From Achromobacter mucicolens (GTDB taxonomy: Bacteria; Pseudomonadota; Gammaproteobacteria; Burkholderiales; Burkholderiaceae_B), in assembly GCF_902859725.1 (NCBI RefSeq), contig NZ_CADIJP010000012.1, positions 62,001 to 126,000 of the forward strand: 64,000 nucleotides of DNA, given 5' to 3'. Shown one piece after another: positions 39,435-48,943 of the stretch. The position numbers were made by a program, and so were the translations under genes. Below the pieces are notes generated by a model. It was not told the DNA's origin, searched no databases, and was given only the letters and a program-made list of their open reading frames with translations. How positions within the stretch are numbered: the stretch's first letter is position 1; the number at the start of each line of letters is the position of its first letter.

Positions 39435-40628
39435 ATGGCCTTTTCCTGGAAACGTGCAATTGCGAACGCCATAGCGCCTGCCGCGCTGGCGGTGTGCGCG
39501 CTCCTGCCCCCTGCGGCGCAAGCAGCCAAAAATTCCGACCCTTGCAAGACCAACGCCAAGTCGGCGGCCTGCAAGGCGCAACAAGCCAAAAAAGCGCCGG
39601 CGCCCAAGGCGGGCTCCGGCAAGAGCGCCGCCGCCAAGCAGGCGGCGCCGTCCGCCAAGAAGGCGCCGCCTAAATCCTCGTCGGCCAAGAAGGCGCCGCC
39701 CAAGAGCGGCAAGCAGGTGGCCGCGAAAGGCACCCCGCCCAAGAAATCGGGCGCTGCCGGCAAGGGTGGCAAGACGGACAAGGCCGCACGCGGCCGGCGC
39801 GTTGCCGCCGCCGGCGCAGCCAGCGCGGCCATGCCGCCGCCCGCCGCCTCGGCGCGCGCCGAAGCGGCCGCGCTGCGGTCCAGCACCGCTTACGTGCAGG
39901 ACCTTGAAACCTCCACGGTCATCTTCGCCAAGAACGAAAACGTCGTGCGCCCCATCGCTTCCATCTCGAAGCTGATGACGGCAGTCGTCGTGGTGGACGC
40001 CAACCTGCCGATGGACGAGATGCTGGAGATCACCGACGAGGACGTCGACGAGCTCAAGCACACGACCTCGCGGCTGCGGGTGGGCACCAAGCTGTCGCGC
40101 GGCGACATGCTGCATCTGGCGCTGATGTCTTCCGAGAACCGCGCCGCCAACGCGCTGGGCCGCCACTATCCGGGCGGGCTGCGCGCCTTCGTGGCCGCTA
40201 TGAACGCCAAGGCGCAGTCGCTGGGCATGACCAGCACCCGGTTCATCGAGCCGACGGGCCTGTCCAGCAACAACGTGTCGTCGCCGCACGACCTGGCGCG
40301 CCTCTTGCGCGCTGCGTCGCAGCGCCCGCTGATCCATCGCTACTCCACCGATACCGAGTACGAGGTCGAGATCAACAACCGCACGCAGACCTTCCGCAAC
40401 ACCAACCTGCTGGTGCGCAAGCCCGACTGGGACATCAAGGTGTCCAAGACGGGTTACATCAATGAAGCGGGCGAATGCCTGGTGATGCTGGCGCGCATCA
40501 ACGGCCGCGATCTGGCCATCGTGCTGCTGGATTCGCAGGGCAAGCTTTCGCGCATCGGCGATGCCGTGCGCATCCGCCGCATCGTGCAAAGCGAAGTGGC
40601 CATGGCGTCGATTGCCTCGGGCGGCTGA
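39435..40628 (+). CDS. pbpG: D-alanyl-D-alanine endopeptidase / carboxypeptidase (PBP7 family, S11)
   Basis: Periplasmic penicillin-binding protein acting on peptidoglycan cross-links. 397 residues: signal peptide 1-30 (IAPAALAVCALLPPAAQA), a 110-residue Lys/Ala/Pro-rich linker with repeated SAKKAPPKS, then the serine peptidase domain with SxxK as S176-I-S-K179, SSEN (about 231-234) and KTG in KVSKTGYINEAG (about 338). The basic linker is much longer than in E. coli PbpG and may bind the wall or DNA. A strong terminator follows. Confidence 0.93.
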   Translation: MAFSWKRAIANAIAPAALAVCALLPPAAQAAKNSDPCKTNAKSAACKAQQAKKAPAPKAGSGKSAAAKQAAPSAKKAPPKSSSAKKAPPKSGKQVAAKGTPPKKSGAAGKGGKTDKAARGRRVAAAGAASAAMPPPAASARAEAAALRSSTAYVQDLETSTVIFAKNENVVRPIASISKLMTAVVVVDANLPMDEMLEITDEDVDELKHTTSRLRVGTKLSRGDMLHLALMSSENRAANALGRHYPGGLRAFVAAMNAKAQSLGMTSTRFIEPTGLSSNNVSSPHDLARLLRAASQRPLIHRYSTDTEYEVEINNRTQTFRNTNLLVRKPDWDIKVSKTGYINEAGECLVMLARINGRDLAIVLLDSQGKLSRIGDAVRIRRIVQSEVAMASIASGG

Positions 40629-40659
40629 TGCCAGTCTGACCGCTCCACACCGCAAAACG

Positions 40660-40686
40660 AAGGGCCCGATCTTATCGGGCCCTTTT
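40660..40686 (+). terminator. rho-independent terminator of pbpG
   Basis: Perfect 11-bp stem AAGGGCCCGAT with its complement, 3-base loop, ending in TTTT, 31 bases past the stop codon. Preceding A residues may allow action on the opposite strand as well. Confidence 0.85.
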
Positions 40687-40706
40687 GCATGGTGCGGCAA
40701 AGCGGG

Positions 40707-41093
40707 TCACGCCGCGCGGCGCTTCGCGGGGACGGGCTGGGCGTCGCAGAGTGAAGGCGGCAGCCCTTCCAGGACGGCTTGCGCGTTGAGCGATCGGATC
40801 GGCACGCTGGCATCGCGCGGGATCCGGCCCTCGGCCTGCAACAGCTGATACCGCAGGCAGCACACGCGCAGGAACGAGGTGAAGTTGGCGGCCTCGCCGC
40901 GGTACTCGACCAGTTCGTCGTACAGGCGTTCGATCAGTTGGGTGACCCGCAGGCCGTCTCGGCCGGCGATTTCTTCGAGGACCTGCCAGAACAGGTGCTC
41001 GAGCCGCAGGCTGGTCGCCACGCCGTGCAGGCGCAAGGACCGGGTTTCGCACGCATATGAATGCTCGGTGGCGCGGATGAAGATTTCACACAT
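40707..41093 (-). CDS. ribbon-helix-helix domain protein
   Basis: 128 residues. [20 protein letters not shown] followed by [20 protein letters not shown] and [17 protein letters not shown] is the RHH_4 pattern (strand, helix, helix) found in small DNA-binding proteins of unknown target; [16 protein letters not shown] continues the helix. The ATG at 41093 has GGAG upstream. It is divergent from adhP with 196 bases between, so it may act on that promoter, which is inference only. Confidence 0.8.
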   Translation of the reverse strand: MCEIFIRATEHSYACETRSLRLHGVATSLRLEHLFWQVLEEIAGRDGLRVTQLIERLYDELVEYRGEAANFTSFLRVCCLRYQLLQAEGRIPRDASVPIRSLNAQAVLEGLPPSLCDAQPVPAKRRAA

Positions 41094-41218
41094 GGGAGCT
41101 CCTGGGCATCGGCGACACGCAGCCGGACCGGCGCGCCTGCGATCGACTGTACGACGACTCCCTCTCCCGGGGCAATACGGCGCCGAACCTGTAACGATCT
41201 CGACCTTCCCGCGCCGAT

Positions 41219-41230
41219 TGATGTACATCA
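41219..41230. promoter_or_regulatory. 12-bp palindrome upstream of adhP
   Basis: TGATGTACATCA is a perfect palindrome 60 bases before the adhP ATG, within the divergent region shared with the RHH gene. A candidate operator; the binding protein is unknown. Confidence 0.35.
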
Positions 41231-41289
41231 TGGATTTGAGCGCGCAAGCGTTCGAGCATAGTGAAACTGATCAGACTTCGGAGGTAGTG

Positions 41290-42315
41290 ATGGACAAAAC
41301 CATGAAGGCCGCAGTTGCACGCGCATTTGGCAAACCGCTGGTGATCGAGGAAGTCGCGGTGCCGCGCCCGGGCCCGGGCGAGCTCCTGGTGAAGATCGAA
41401 GCCTGCGGCGTCTGCCACACGGACCTGCACGCCGTGGAAGGCGACTGGCCCGTCAAACCCAATCCCCCCTTCATTCCCGGCCACGAGGGCGTCGGCCACG
41501 TCGTGGCCGTGGGCGCCGGCGTCACCCACGTCAAGGAAGGCGACCGGGTCGGCATCCCCTGGCTGTATTCCGCCTGCGGACATTGCGAACACTGCCTGGG
41601 CGGCTGGGAAACCCTTTGCGAGCAGCAGCAGAACACGGGTTACTCCGTCAACGGCGGCTTTGCCGAATACGCGCTGGCGGCCGCCGACTACGTGGGCCTG
41701 CTGCCCAAGAACGTCGGCTTTGTCGATGTGGCGCCGGTGCTGTGCGCCGGCGTCACGGTTTATAAGGGCCTGAAGATGACGGACACCCGGCCCGGCAACT
41801 GGGTGGTCATTTCGGGCATTGGCGGCCTGGGTCACATGGCGGTGCAGTACGCCAAGGCGATGGGCCTGAATGTGGCGGCCGTGGACATCGATGACGCCAA
41901 GCTCGACTTCGCGCGCCGGCTGGGCGCGGAAGTCACCGTCAACGCGATGAACACCGATCCGGCCGCCTACCTGAAGCGGGAAATCGGCGGCGCGCATGGC
42001 GCGCTGATCACCGCGGTGTCGCCCAAGGCCTTCGAGCAGGCGCTGGGGATGGTGCGCCGCGGCGGCACGATTTCGCTGAACGGCCTGCCGCCGGGGGACT
42101 TCCCGCTGTCGATCTTCGACATGGTGCTCAATGGCGTGACGGTGCGCGGTTCCATCGTGGGCTCCCGGCTGGATCTGCAGGAGTCGCTGCAGTTTGCCGA
42201 AGAAGGCAAGGTCCACGCCACCGTCGCCACCGAAAGCCTGGACAACATCAACAGCGTGTTCAACCGCATGAAGAAGGGCCAGATCGAAGGCCGCATCGTG
42301 CTCGACTTCGCCTGA
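41290..42315 (+). CDS. adhP: zinc-dependent alcohol dehydrogenase AdhP
   Basis: NAD-dependent medium-chain dehydrogenase oxidising ethanol and other primary alcohols. 341 residues. Catalytic zinc ligands C42 in [17 protein letters not shown] and H65-E66 in PGHEGVGHV; structural zinc Cys at 96, 99, 102 and 110; nucleotide fold [13 protein letters not shown]. The ATG at 41290 has GGAGG at good spacing; MKAAVARAF four codons on is an alternative. Convergent with the DJ-1 gene. Confidence 0.95.
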   Translation: MDKTMKAAVARAFGKPLVIEEVAVPRPGPGELLVKIEACGVCHTDLHAVEGDWPVKPNPPFIPGHEGVGHVVAVGAGVTHVKEGDRVGIPWLYSACGHCEHCLGGWETLCEQQQNTGYSVNGGFAEYALAAADYVGLLPKNVGFVDVAPVLCAGVTVYKGLKMTDTRPGNWVVISGIGGLGHMAVQYAKAMGLNVAAVDIDDAKLDFARRLGAEVTVNAMNTDPAAYLKREIGGAHGALITAVSPKAFEQALGMVRRGGTISLNGLPPGDFPLSIFDMVLNGVTVRGSIVGSRLDLQESLQFAEEGKVHATVATESLDNINSVFNRMKKGQIEGRIVLDFA

Positions 42316-42335
42316 TTGCTTCGCGCCCAGGCTAG

Positions 42336-42367
42336 CCACGGGGTGCGGCATTTGCCGCACGCCGTGG
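42336..42367. terminator. bidirectional hairpin between adhP and the DJ-1 gene
   Basis: CCACGG-G-GTGCGGC and GCCGCAC-G-CCGTGG form 13 pairs with one mismatch and an ATTT loop. A second inverted pair, TGACCGCTC and GAGCGGTCA (42383-42416), overlaps the end of the next gene. Neither has a U-tract. Confidence 0.45.
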
Positions 42368-42413
42368 ATGATCGCGGCGAAGTGACCGCTCTCACGCCGC
42401 CCCGCGCGAGCGG

Positions 42414-42992
42414 TCAGGGCGTGATCTTCGTGCCCAACACCGCCAGAAACTGCGCCATCCACGCCGGATGGGCAGGCCAGGCGGGCGCCGACACCAGGTT
42501 GCCGTCGGTGTAGGCCTGGTCGACGGCGATCTCGGCATAGGTGCCGCCGGCCAGCCGGACCTCGGGCGCGCAGGCGGGGTACGCCGAGCAGGTGCGGCCC
42601 TTCAGCACGCCGGCCGCGGCCAGGATTTGCGCGCCGTGGCACACCGCGGCGATGGGCTTGTTGGCCTTGTCGAATTCACGCACGATATCCAGCACCTTTT
42701 CATTCAGGCGCAGGTATTCGGGCGCACGTCCGCCGGGGATCACCAGCCCGTCGTAGGACGCGGGTTCGACGCGGTCGAAGTCGTAGTTCAGCGTGAAGTT
42801 GTGGCCGCGCTTTTCCGTGTAGGTCTGCGCGCCCTCGAAGTCATGGATGGACGTAGCCACCGTGTCGCCGGCCTTCTTGTCCGGGCAGACCGCGTGCACC
42901 GTGTGCCCCACGGTCAGCAGCGTCTGGAACGGCACCATGGTTTCGTAGTCTTCGGCGTAGTCGCCGACCAGCATCAACAGTCGTTTGCTCAT
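42414..42992 (-). CDS. DJ-1/PfpI family protein
   Basis: 192 residues, class I glutamine amidotransferase-like fold. The nucleophile-elbow Cys lies in [20 protein letters not shown], with [10 protein letters not shown] and an N-terminal [18 protein letters not shown] strand-loop. Members are glyoxalases, deglycases, hydratases or chaperones; the exact reaction cannot be told. The ATG at 42992 is the family start. Confidence 0.9.
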   Translation of the reverse strand: MSKRLLMLVGDYAEDYETMVPFQTLLTVGHTVHAVCPDKKAGDTVATSIHDFEGAQTYTEKRGHNFTLNYDFDRVEPASYDGLVIPGGRAPEYLRLNEKVLDIVREFDKANKPIAAVCHGAQILAAAGVLKGRTCSAYPACAPEVRLAGGTYAEIAVDQAYTDGNLVSAPAWPAHPAWMAQFLAVLGTKITP

Positions 42993-43118
42993 GATTGTCT
43001 CCTTGGGATGAGGGTGGGGGCCAGTTCCTGGTCTTCTCGTCCCATTGTGCGCGCTGCGCCGGCGGGGCGGGTGGTAATGGGATACCACCGGCGCGGGATA
43101 CGACCGCGGAACGCCGTC

Positions 43119-43607
43119 CTACTCCAACGCCACCGTCACCGGCCGCGCGCCCAGCAGGTCCACCAGCACCTTGGGATCGATGCCCACCAGGTAGCCGCGC
43201 CGCCCGCCGTTGATGTAGACCGCCGGATACGTCAGCACCTCGGCTTCCACCCATACCGGCATCTTCTTGCGGGTGCCGAAGGGCGACGTGCCGCCCACCT
43301 GATAGCCGGAGTGGCGCTGCGCGACCTCGGGCTTGCAGGGCTCGACCTTCTTCAGGCCGGCCTGGCGCGCCAGGTTCTTGGTGGAGACTTCGCGGTCCCC
43401 GTGCATGACCACGATCAGCGGCTTGGCCGATTCGTCCTCCATCACCAGCGTCTTGACCACCGCGTGCGGGTCCAGGCCAAGCTGGCGCGCGGCTTCGCCG
43501 GCGCCGCCGTGGTCGACGTAGTCGTAGGTGTGCTCGGTGTAGGCCACCTTGTGCTGCTTGAGGAACTGGGTGGCGGGCGTTTCGGAAACGTGGCGGGCTT
43601 TGCTCAT
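43119..43607 (-). CDS. ybaK: Cys-tRNA(Pro)/Cys-tRNA(Cys) deacylase YbaK
   Basis: Trans-editing enzyme that hydrolyses Cys mischarged on tRNA-Pro. 162 residues, normal size: catalytic Lys in DPHAVVKTLVME, the glycine loop SGYQVGGTSPFGTRKKMPV and the final strand YLVGIDPKVLVDLLGA. It lies 36 bases upstream of xerD's stop on the same strand (xerD-ybaK-pfpI order). Confidence 0.94.
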   Translation of the reverse strand: MSKARHVSETPATQFLKQHKVAYTEHTYDYVDHGGAGEAARQLGLDPHAVVKTLVMEDESAKPLIVVMHGDREVSTKNLARQAGLKKVEPCKPEVAQRHSGYQVGGTSPFGTRKKMPVWVEAEVLTYPAVYINGGRRGYLVGIDPKVLVDLLGARPVTVALE

Positions 43608-43643
43608 GGGTGTGCCGGTTGAAAAGGGAATGGTGGGCGGCGG

Positions 43644-44627
43644 CTAGCCGCGCGGATGATGGGCCGCGTGCAACGCCTTCAGGCGTTCGCGCGCCACGTG
43701 GGTGTAGATCTGCGTGGTGGAGATGTCTGCGTGGCCCAGCAGCATCTGCACCACGCGCAGGTCCGCGCCGTGATTCAGAAGGTGCGTGGCAAAAGCGTGG
43801 CGCAGCACGTGGGGCGACAGGGGCGCATGCACGCCAGCGATCACGGCGTATTTCTTGACCAGTTGCCAGAACGCCTGCCGCGACATCGCCTCGGCGCGGC
43901 TGGTGATAAAAAGCGCATCGCTGACGCGGCCTGCCGCCAATTCCGGGCGCGCAGTATTCAGATACTGCGCAATCCAGTGCGCGGCTTCGGCGCCCAGCGG
44001 CACCAGGCGATCCTTGCCGCCCTTGCCCAGCACCACCCGCACCACGCCTTCGTTCAGGCTGACGTCCAGCGAACGCACGCCCACCAGCTCGGACACGCGC
44101 AGGCCGGTGGCATACAAGGTCTCGAGCATGGCGCGGTCGCGCAGGCCGCGCGGCTGGCTGAGGTCGGGCGCCCGCAGCAGGGAGTCCACCTGCTGCTCGG
44201 ACAGCGTCTTGGGCATGCGCGGCGGTTGCTTGGCGGCGACCAGCGTCAGGCACGGATCGCGTTCGGCACGGTGTTCGCGCAGCGCCCAGGCGTAGAAGCG
44301 GCGCAGCGCCGCCAGCCGGCGGTTGGCGGTGGTGGCGCGGGTTTCTTCGTGGCGAAACGCGAACCAGGCCTCGATATCCGCCTTCTGCGCGTCGCGGATC
44401 GGCTTGGCCGGCCCGACGGGCATGGTCTGCGCACGCTCGGGTTCACCGTGCCGGCCGGCCAGCTCCCGGGCATAGGCCTCGGGGTCTTCGAGCCAGCGGG
44501 CAAAACCGGTCAGGTCGCGGCGGTAGGCGGCCAGGGTATTAGCGGAAAGGCCATCCTCGAGCCAGACGGCGTCGATGAAGGCGTCGATATCGGCCTGGGA
44601 GGCCAGCGGCTGGCGGACGGTGGACAT
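43644..44627 (-). CDS. xerD: site-specific tyrosine recombinase XerD
   Basis: With XerC resolves chromosome dimers at dif. 327 residues: N-terminal SAM-like core-binding domain (IDAFIDAVWLEDGLSANTLA) and catalytic domain with Arg in LYATGLRVSELVGV, Lys in VVLGKGGKDRLVPL, HxLR in SPHVLRHAFATHLLNHGADL, LGHADISTTQ and Tyr in QIYTHV. A ~25-residue insertion at 55-80 relative to E. coli XerD (298 residues) is visible. Chromosomal housekeeping type; nothing nearby suggests a mobile element. Confidence 0.92.
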   Translation of the reverse strand: MSTVRQPLASQADIDAFIDAVWLEDGLSANTLAAYRRDLTGFARWLEDPEAYARELAGRHGEPERAQTMPVGPAKPIRDAQKADIEAWFAFRHEETRATTANRRLAALRRFYAWALREHRAERDPCLTLVAAKQPPRMPKTLSEQQVDSLLRAPDLSQPRGLRDRAMLETLYATGLRVSELVGVRSLDVSLNEGVVRVVLGKGGKDRLVPLGAEAAHWIAQYLNTARPELAAGRVSDALFITSRAEAMSRQAFWQLVKKYAVIAGVHAPLSPHVLRHAFATHLLNHGADLRVVQMLLGHADISTTQIYTHVARERLKALHAAHHPRG

Positions 44628-44636
44628 GGCGGGATT

Positions 44637-45563
44637 CTACGGCGCGGCGCGGTTGGGCAGGCGCTCGCCCACGCCGGCGGCGGCGGACTTGAGCCAGGCC
44701 TCGAACACCTTCAGCGCCTCGGACCGCTCGCTGCGTTGCGGATAGCCGAAGTAATACCCCTGGCTGACCGCCAGCGACTGCGGCACGGGCATGACGAGCG
44801 CGCCCTGGTCCAGCGCCGGTTGCGCCAGAAAGCGCGGCATCAGCCCGACGCCCAGTCCGGCCTGCACTGCCGCCATCACCATGGTGAAAAGCTCGTACCG
44901 GGGGCCGCCGGCCGCCTGCGGCCCGTACAGATGGCCATTGGCTGCGTACCACTGGCGCCAGGCGTCCGGCCGCGAGGCCAGGTGCAGGTGCGTCATGCCG
45001 GTCAGCGCGGCGCCCCCCGCTTGCGCCACGCGTGCGGCCAGTTCGGGCGCGCAAACCGGCACCAGTTCGCGCTCGGGAAACAGCAGCCCGCCCTGCGTGC
45101 CCGGCCAGAGCCCGTCCCCGTGATACAGCGCGCCGTCGAACGGCTGGTCCTTGAACTGGAACGGCAGCGTGCGCACGGACAGGCTGACGGTGATGTCGCC
45201 GTGCTCGCGCTGGAAATCCGCGAGTCGCGGAATCAGCCAGGTGGTGGCCAGGGTGGGCACGACGGCAATGTGGATGCTGCGCCCCATGCCGGTCCGGCTG
45301 ACAAGCCCGAAAGTGTCTTTTTCGATCTGGTCCAGATGGTGACGGATGCGGCCGGCATATTCGGCGCCGTGGTCGGTCAGTACGATGCGGCGGCGCACCC
45401 GGGTGAAAAGCTGCACGCCCAGCCGCGCCTCCAGGCTGGCCACCTGCCGGTAGACCGCGCTGTGGGTCAGCGACAGCTCCTCGGCGGCGCGCGAAAAACT
45501 GCCCAGCCGGGCCGAGGCCTCGAATGCCTGCAGGGCGCTCAGATTGGGAATGCCGTTTCTCAT
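44637..45563 (-). CDS. LysR-family regulator, GcvA-like
   Basis: 308 residues: HTH at 8-67 (NLSALQAFEASARLGSFSRA, SLTHSAVYRQVASLEARLG) and effector domain; the LSALQAFEA and SLTHSAV spellings are those of GcvA-type regulators. Divergent from the TPP enzyme gene, with a dyad on the latter's promoter, so it probably regulates that gene. The ATG at 45563 is chosen by family alignment; no Shine-Dalgarno sequence is visible. Confidence 0.9.
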   Translation of the reverse strand: MRNGIPNLSALQAFEASARLGSFSRAAEELSLTHSAVYRQVASLEARLGVQLFTRVRRRIVLTDHGAEYAGRIRHHLDQIEKDTFGLVSRTGMGRSIHIAVVPTLATTWLIPRLADFQREHGDITVSLSVRTLPFQFKDQPFDGALYHGDGLWPGTQGGLLFPERELVPVCAPELAARVAQAGGAALTGMTHLHLASRPDAWRQWYAANGHLYGPQAAGGPRYELFTMVMAAVQAGLGVGLMPRFLAQPALDQGALVMPVPQSLAVSQGYYFGYPQRSERSEALKVFEAWLKSAAAGVGERLPNRAAP

Positions 45564-45655
45564 GGAGGGAATGCCGCCTGAAATGCGGCCCGTCGCGGCG
45601 ACGCGCCCATGTTGCGGCGCACCAGGCGGGACGTGCCGGGGGATCAACAGAATGT

Positions 45656-45697
45656 GCAATTTTATCAATTGCGTTGTGCGCTCAGGGAACATATGCT
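45656..45697 (+). promoter_or_regulatory. LysR-type operator and promoter of the TPP enzyme gene
   Basis: GCAATT-TTATC-AATTGC (45656-45672) is a dyad with 6-bp arms. It overlaps TTGCGT (45669-45674), which with a 17-base spacer and TATGCT (45692-45697) forms a good promoter for the gene starting at 45733. Confidence 0.55.
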
Positions 45698-45732
45698 CGG
45701 CAGTTCTACCCTAGGCTAACCACGACACCACC

Positions 45733-47415
45733 ATGCCTCAGCAAGATTCCCGCCTTGGCGGTCACATTCTGGTCGACCAACTGGTCGCCCAGGGCGTCAA
45801 ACATGTATTTTGTGTCCCCGGCGAAAGCTATCTGGCGGTGCTGGACGGCCTGCACGATGCCGACATCAAGGTCACGGTGTGCCGCCAGGAAGGCGGCGCG
45901 GCCATGATGGCCGACGCGCACGGCAAGCTGACGGGCGAACCCGGCATCTGCATGGTGACGCGCGGCCCCGGCGCCGCCAACGCGCTGGCCGGCGTGCACA
46001 TCTCCAAGCAGGACTCCACGCCGATGATCCTGTTTGTCGGCCAGATCGAGCGCGGCATGCGCGAGCGCGAGGCCTTCCAGGAAATGGACTACCGCGCCGT
46101 GTTCGGCACGCAGGCCAAGTGGGTGACCGAGATCGATCAGGTCGAACGCATTCCCGAACTGATCTCGCGCGCGTTTCACATCGCGACCTCGGGCCGTCCC
46201 GGTCCGGTGGTGATCGCGCTGCCGGAAGACATGCTGGTCGAGGCCGCCAAAGTGGCCGACGCCCCGCGCTACGAAGTCATCGATGCGGCCCCCACGGCTG
46301 GCCAGCTGTCCGATCTGGAAAAGCTGCTGGCTGACGCGAAGAACCCTGTCGCCATCCTGGGCGGCACGCGTTGGGACGCCCGCGCCGTGCAGCAGTTCGC
46401 CGATTTCGCGCAGTTGCATTCGCTGCCGACCGCCGTGTCGTTCCGCCGCCAGATGCTGTTTCCCGCGGACCATCCGTGCTTCATCGGCGACGTGGGCCTG
46501 GGCATCAATCCGGCGCTGCTCAAGCGCGTGGCCGATGCCGACCTGATCCTGCTGGTGGGCGGCCGCATGTCGGAAAACCCCAGCCAGGCCTACACGCTGC
46601 TGGACATTCCCGTGCCCAAGCAAAAGCTGGTGCACGTGCATCCCGACGCCGCCGAACTGGGCCGGGTGTACCGTCCCACCCTCGCCATCAACACCTCGCC
46701 GTCCGCCTTCGCCGCGACGCTGGCCGGCCTGAAGGCGCCTGCCGCCCCCGTGTGGGCCGACGGCACGAAGGCGATGCGCGAGTCGTACCTGAAATGGAGC
46801 GACCCCGAAGCCATCACCACGCCGGGCGCGCTGCAACTGGGCCAGGTCATGGCGTATCTGGAAAAGACCCTGCCCGCCGACGCGATCATGACCAACGGCG
46901 CGGGCAACTACGCCACCTGGCTGCACCGCTTTCACCGCTTCACCCGCTTTGGCACGCAGCTTGCGCCGACTTCCGGCTCAATGGGCTACGGCCTGCCGGC
47001 AGCGGTGGGCGCCAAGCGCGTGTGGCCGGACAAGACCGTCGTCTGCTTCGCGGGCGACGGCTGCTTCCTGATGCACGGCCAGGAATTTGCGACGGCCGTG
47101 CAATACGACCTGCCCATCATCGTGGTGCTGGTGGACAACGGCATGTACGGCACGATCCGCATGCACCAGGAAAAGCACTATCCGGGCCGCATTTCCGCGA
47201 CCCAGTTGAAGAACCCCGATTTCGCCGACTACGCGCGCGCCTTTGGCGGCCACGGCGAACGCGTGGAGACCACCGAACAGTTCGGTCCGGCGTTTGAACG
47301 TGCATTGGCCAGCGGCAAGCCGGCGATCCTGCACTGCTTCATCGATCCGGAAACCATCAGCCCGTCCACGACCCTCGAAAAGATCCGTGAGGCGGCGCTG
47401 AAGGCCCAGCACTGA
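45733..47415 (+). CDS. thiamine pyrophosphate-dependent enzyme (acetolactate synthase-like)
   Basis: 560 residues in the three-domain layout of the IlvB group: N-terminal PYR domain (VKHVFCVPGESYLAVLDGL, catalytic Glu in CRQEGGAAMMADA), central domain, and C-terminal PP domain with GDGCFLMHGQEFATAVQYDLP and the metal motif GDG...NN-like DNGMYG. No small regulatory subunit gene follows, so it is probably not the biosynthetic enzyme; a decarboxylase or carboligase of unknown substrate under the divergent LysR protein. Confidence 0.88.
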   Translation: MPQQDSRLGGHILVDQLVAQGVKHVFCVPGESYLAVLDGLHDADIKVTVCRQEGGAAMMADAHGKLTGEPGICMVTRGPGAANALAGVHISKQDSTPMILFVGQIERGMREREAFQEMDYRAVFGTQAKWVTEIDQVERIPELISRAFHIATSGRPGPVVIALPEDMLVEAAKVADAPRYEVIDAAPTAGQLSDLEKLLADAKNPVAILGGTRWDARAVQQFADFAQLHSLPTAVSFRRQMLFPADHPCFIGDVGLGINPALLKRVADADLILLVGGRMSENPSQAYTLLDIPVPKQKLVHVHPDAAELGRVYRPTLAINTSPSAFAATLAGLKAPAAPVWADGTKAMRESYLKWSDPEAITTPGALQLGQVMAYLEKTLPADAIMTNGAGNYATWLHRFHRFTRFGTQLAPTSGSMGYGLPAAVGAKRVWPDKTVVCFAGDGCFLMHGQEFATAVQYDLPIIVVLVDNGMYGTIRMHQEKHYPGRISATQLKNPDFADYARAFGGHGERVETTEQFGPAFERALASGKPAILHCFIDPETISPSTTLEKIREAALKAQH

Positions 47416-47494
47416 ACCCTGCACGGGCGTCAAGACCGGCGGCGCGCCCAGGCGCACCGCCGTGCAAACCCCAACTTGCCGCCCGAATTATTTT

Positions 47495-47506
47495 AAGTTT
47501 AAACTT
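47495..47506. promoter_or_regulatory. AT-rich palindrome in the gcdH promoter region
   Basis: AAGTTTAAACTT, a perfect 12-bp palindrome 40 bases before the gcdH start, inside an AT-rich stretch otherwise rare here. TTGCCG at 47476 could be the -35. A likely regulatory site or unpaired promoter region. Confidence 0.35.
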
Positions 47507-47546
47507 TCTAGATTCCGATCACGGAAATCCATAGCGGAGACCCAGC

Positions 47547-48740
47547 ATGTCCTCGAACCCCTCATTCCACTGGCAAGACCCCCTGTTGCTGGATCAGCAG
47601 CTGACCGAAGAAGAGCGTATGGTGCGCGACGCCGCCTACGCCTACTCGCAGGACAAGCTGGCGCCGCGCGTGCTCAACGCCTTCCGCAACGAGAAGACCG
47701 ATCCGGAAATCTTCTCCGAAATGGGCGAGCTCGGCCTGCTGGGCGCCACCATCCCTGTCGAATACGGCGGCGCTGGCCTGAACTACGTGAGCTACGGCCT
47801 GATCGCCCGTGAAGTCGAACGCGTCGACTCCGGCTACCGCTCGATGATGAGCGTGCAGTCCTCGCTGGTCATGGTGCCGATCAACGAATTCGGCAGCGAA
47901 GAACAAAAGAAGAAGTACCTGCCCAAGCTGGCGCGCGGCGAATGGATCGGCTGCTTCGGCCTGACCGAACCCAATCACGGCTCCGACCCCAACGGCATGG
48001 AAACCCGCGCGGTCAAGACCGCCGACGGCTACAAGCTGAGCGGCAACAAGATGTGGATCACCAACTCGCCGATCGCGGACGTGTTCGTGGTGTGGGCCAA
48101 GTGCGTCGGCGGCGACTTCGACGGCAAGATCCGCGGCTTCATCCTGGAAAAGGGCATGAAGGGCCTGTCCGCCCCCGCCATCCACGGCAAGGTCGGCCTG
48201 CGCGCGTCGATCACCGGTGAAATCGTCATGGACGAGGTGGAAGTGTCCGCCGACCAGATGATGCCCGGCGTGTCCGGCCTGAAGGGTCCGTTCACCTGCC
48301 TGAACTCCGCCCGTTACGGCATCGCCTGGGGCGCTGTCGGCGCCGCCGAAGCCTGCTGGCACACCGCCCGCCAGTACACCCTGGACCGCAAGCAGTTCGG
48401 CCGCCCGCTCGCCGCCAACCAGCTGATCCAGAAGAAGCTGGCCGACATGCAGACCGAAATCACGCTGGCGCTGCAAGGCTGCCTGCGCCTGGGCCGCATG
48501 AAGGACGAAGGCACCGCCGCCGTCGAAATCACCTCGATCATGAAGCGCAACTCGTGCGGCAAGGCGCTGGACATCGCCCGCCTGGCCCGCGACATGCTGG
48601 GCGGCAACGGCATCTCCGACGAATTTGGCGTGGCCCGCCACCTGGTGAACCTGGAAGTGGTCAACACCTACGAAGGCACCCACGACGTGCACGCCCTGAT
48701 CCTGGGCCGTGCCCAGACCGGCATCCAGGCGTTCTATTGA
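47547..48740 (+). CDS. gcdH: glutaryl-CoA dehydrogenase
   Basis: FAD enzyme that oxidises and decarboxylates glutaryl-CoA to crotonyl-CoA in lysine, tryptophan and benzoate-related catabolism. 397 residues: [19 protein letters not shown] flavin-binding region, [35 protein letters not shown], and the catalytic Glu in [19 protein letters not shown], a spelling characteristic of this enzyme rather than of other acyl-CoA dehydrogenases. GCGGAGA precedes the ATG. A terminator follows, so it is a single-gene transcript. Confidence 0.95.
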   Translation: MSSNPSFHWQDPLLLDQQLTEEERMVRDAAYAYSQDKLAPRVLNAFRNEKTDPEIFSEMGELGLLGATIPVEYGGAGLNYVSYGLIAREVERVDSGYRSMMSVQSSLVMVPINEFGSEEQKKKYLPKLARGEWIGCFGLTEPNHGSDPNGMETRAVKTADGYKLSGNKMWITNSPIADVFVVWAKCVGGDFDGKIRGFILEKGMKGLSAPAIHGKVGLRASITGEIVMDEVEVSADQMMPGVSGLKGPFTCLNSARYGIAWGAVGAAEACWHTARQYTLDRKQFGRPLAANQLIQKKLADMQTEITLALQGCLRLGRMKDEGTAAVEITSIMKRNSCGKALDIARLARDMLGGNGISDEFGVARHLVNLEVVNTYEGTHDVHALILGRAQTGIQAFY

Positions 48741-48764
48741 TCGCCTGCCTGGTGTAGCGAAGGA

Positions 48765-48790
48765 GGCCGCCCACGGGCGGCCATTTTTTT
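48765..48790 (+). terminator. rho-independent terminator of gcdH
   Basis: GGCCGCC/GGCGGCC stem with a 4-base loop, then A and seven T, 25 bases after the stop codon. Confidence 0.9.
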
Positions 48791-48806
48791 GACGCGTTGC
48801 TGCAGA

Positions 48807-48823
48807 GCCGGGTGTCAGACACC
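48807..48823. repeat. dispersed palindromic repeat, copy 2
   Basis: GCCGGGTGTCAGACACC, identical over 17 bases to the copy at 11894-11910, again in an intergenic gap, just after the gcdH terminator. Confidence 0.55.
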
Positions 48824-48943
48824 GACCGAATGGGAATACGCCATACGCCCGATCCCTCCCCGCCTGCGCATTGCCGAAAGCCCGACTAGGCGTACGCCTG
48901 TATACCTCTTACGCTTCACGGGTCCCTACACGAGGAGTCGCGC

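Noticed and set aside
43644-44627. XerD-type recombinase as part of a mobile element
   Set aside because: It reads as the housekeeping enzyme with neighbours ybaK and pfpI and no attachment repeats.
45733-47415. Biosynthetic acetolactate synthase
   Set aside because: No ilvH-like small subunit follows and it is set opposite a LysR regulator, so a catabolic or carboligase role is more likely.
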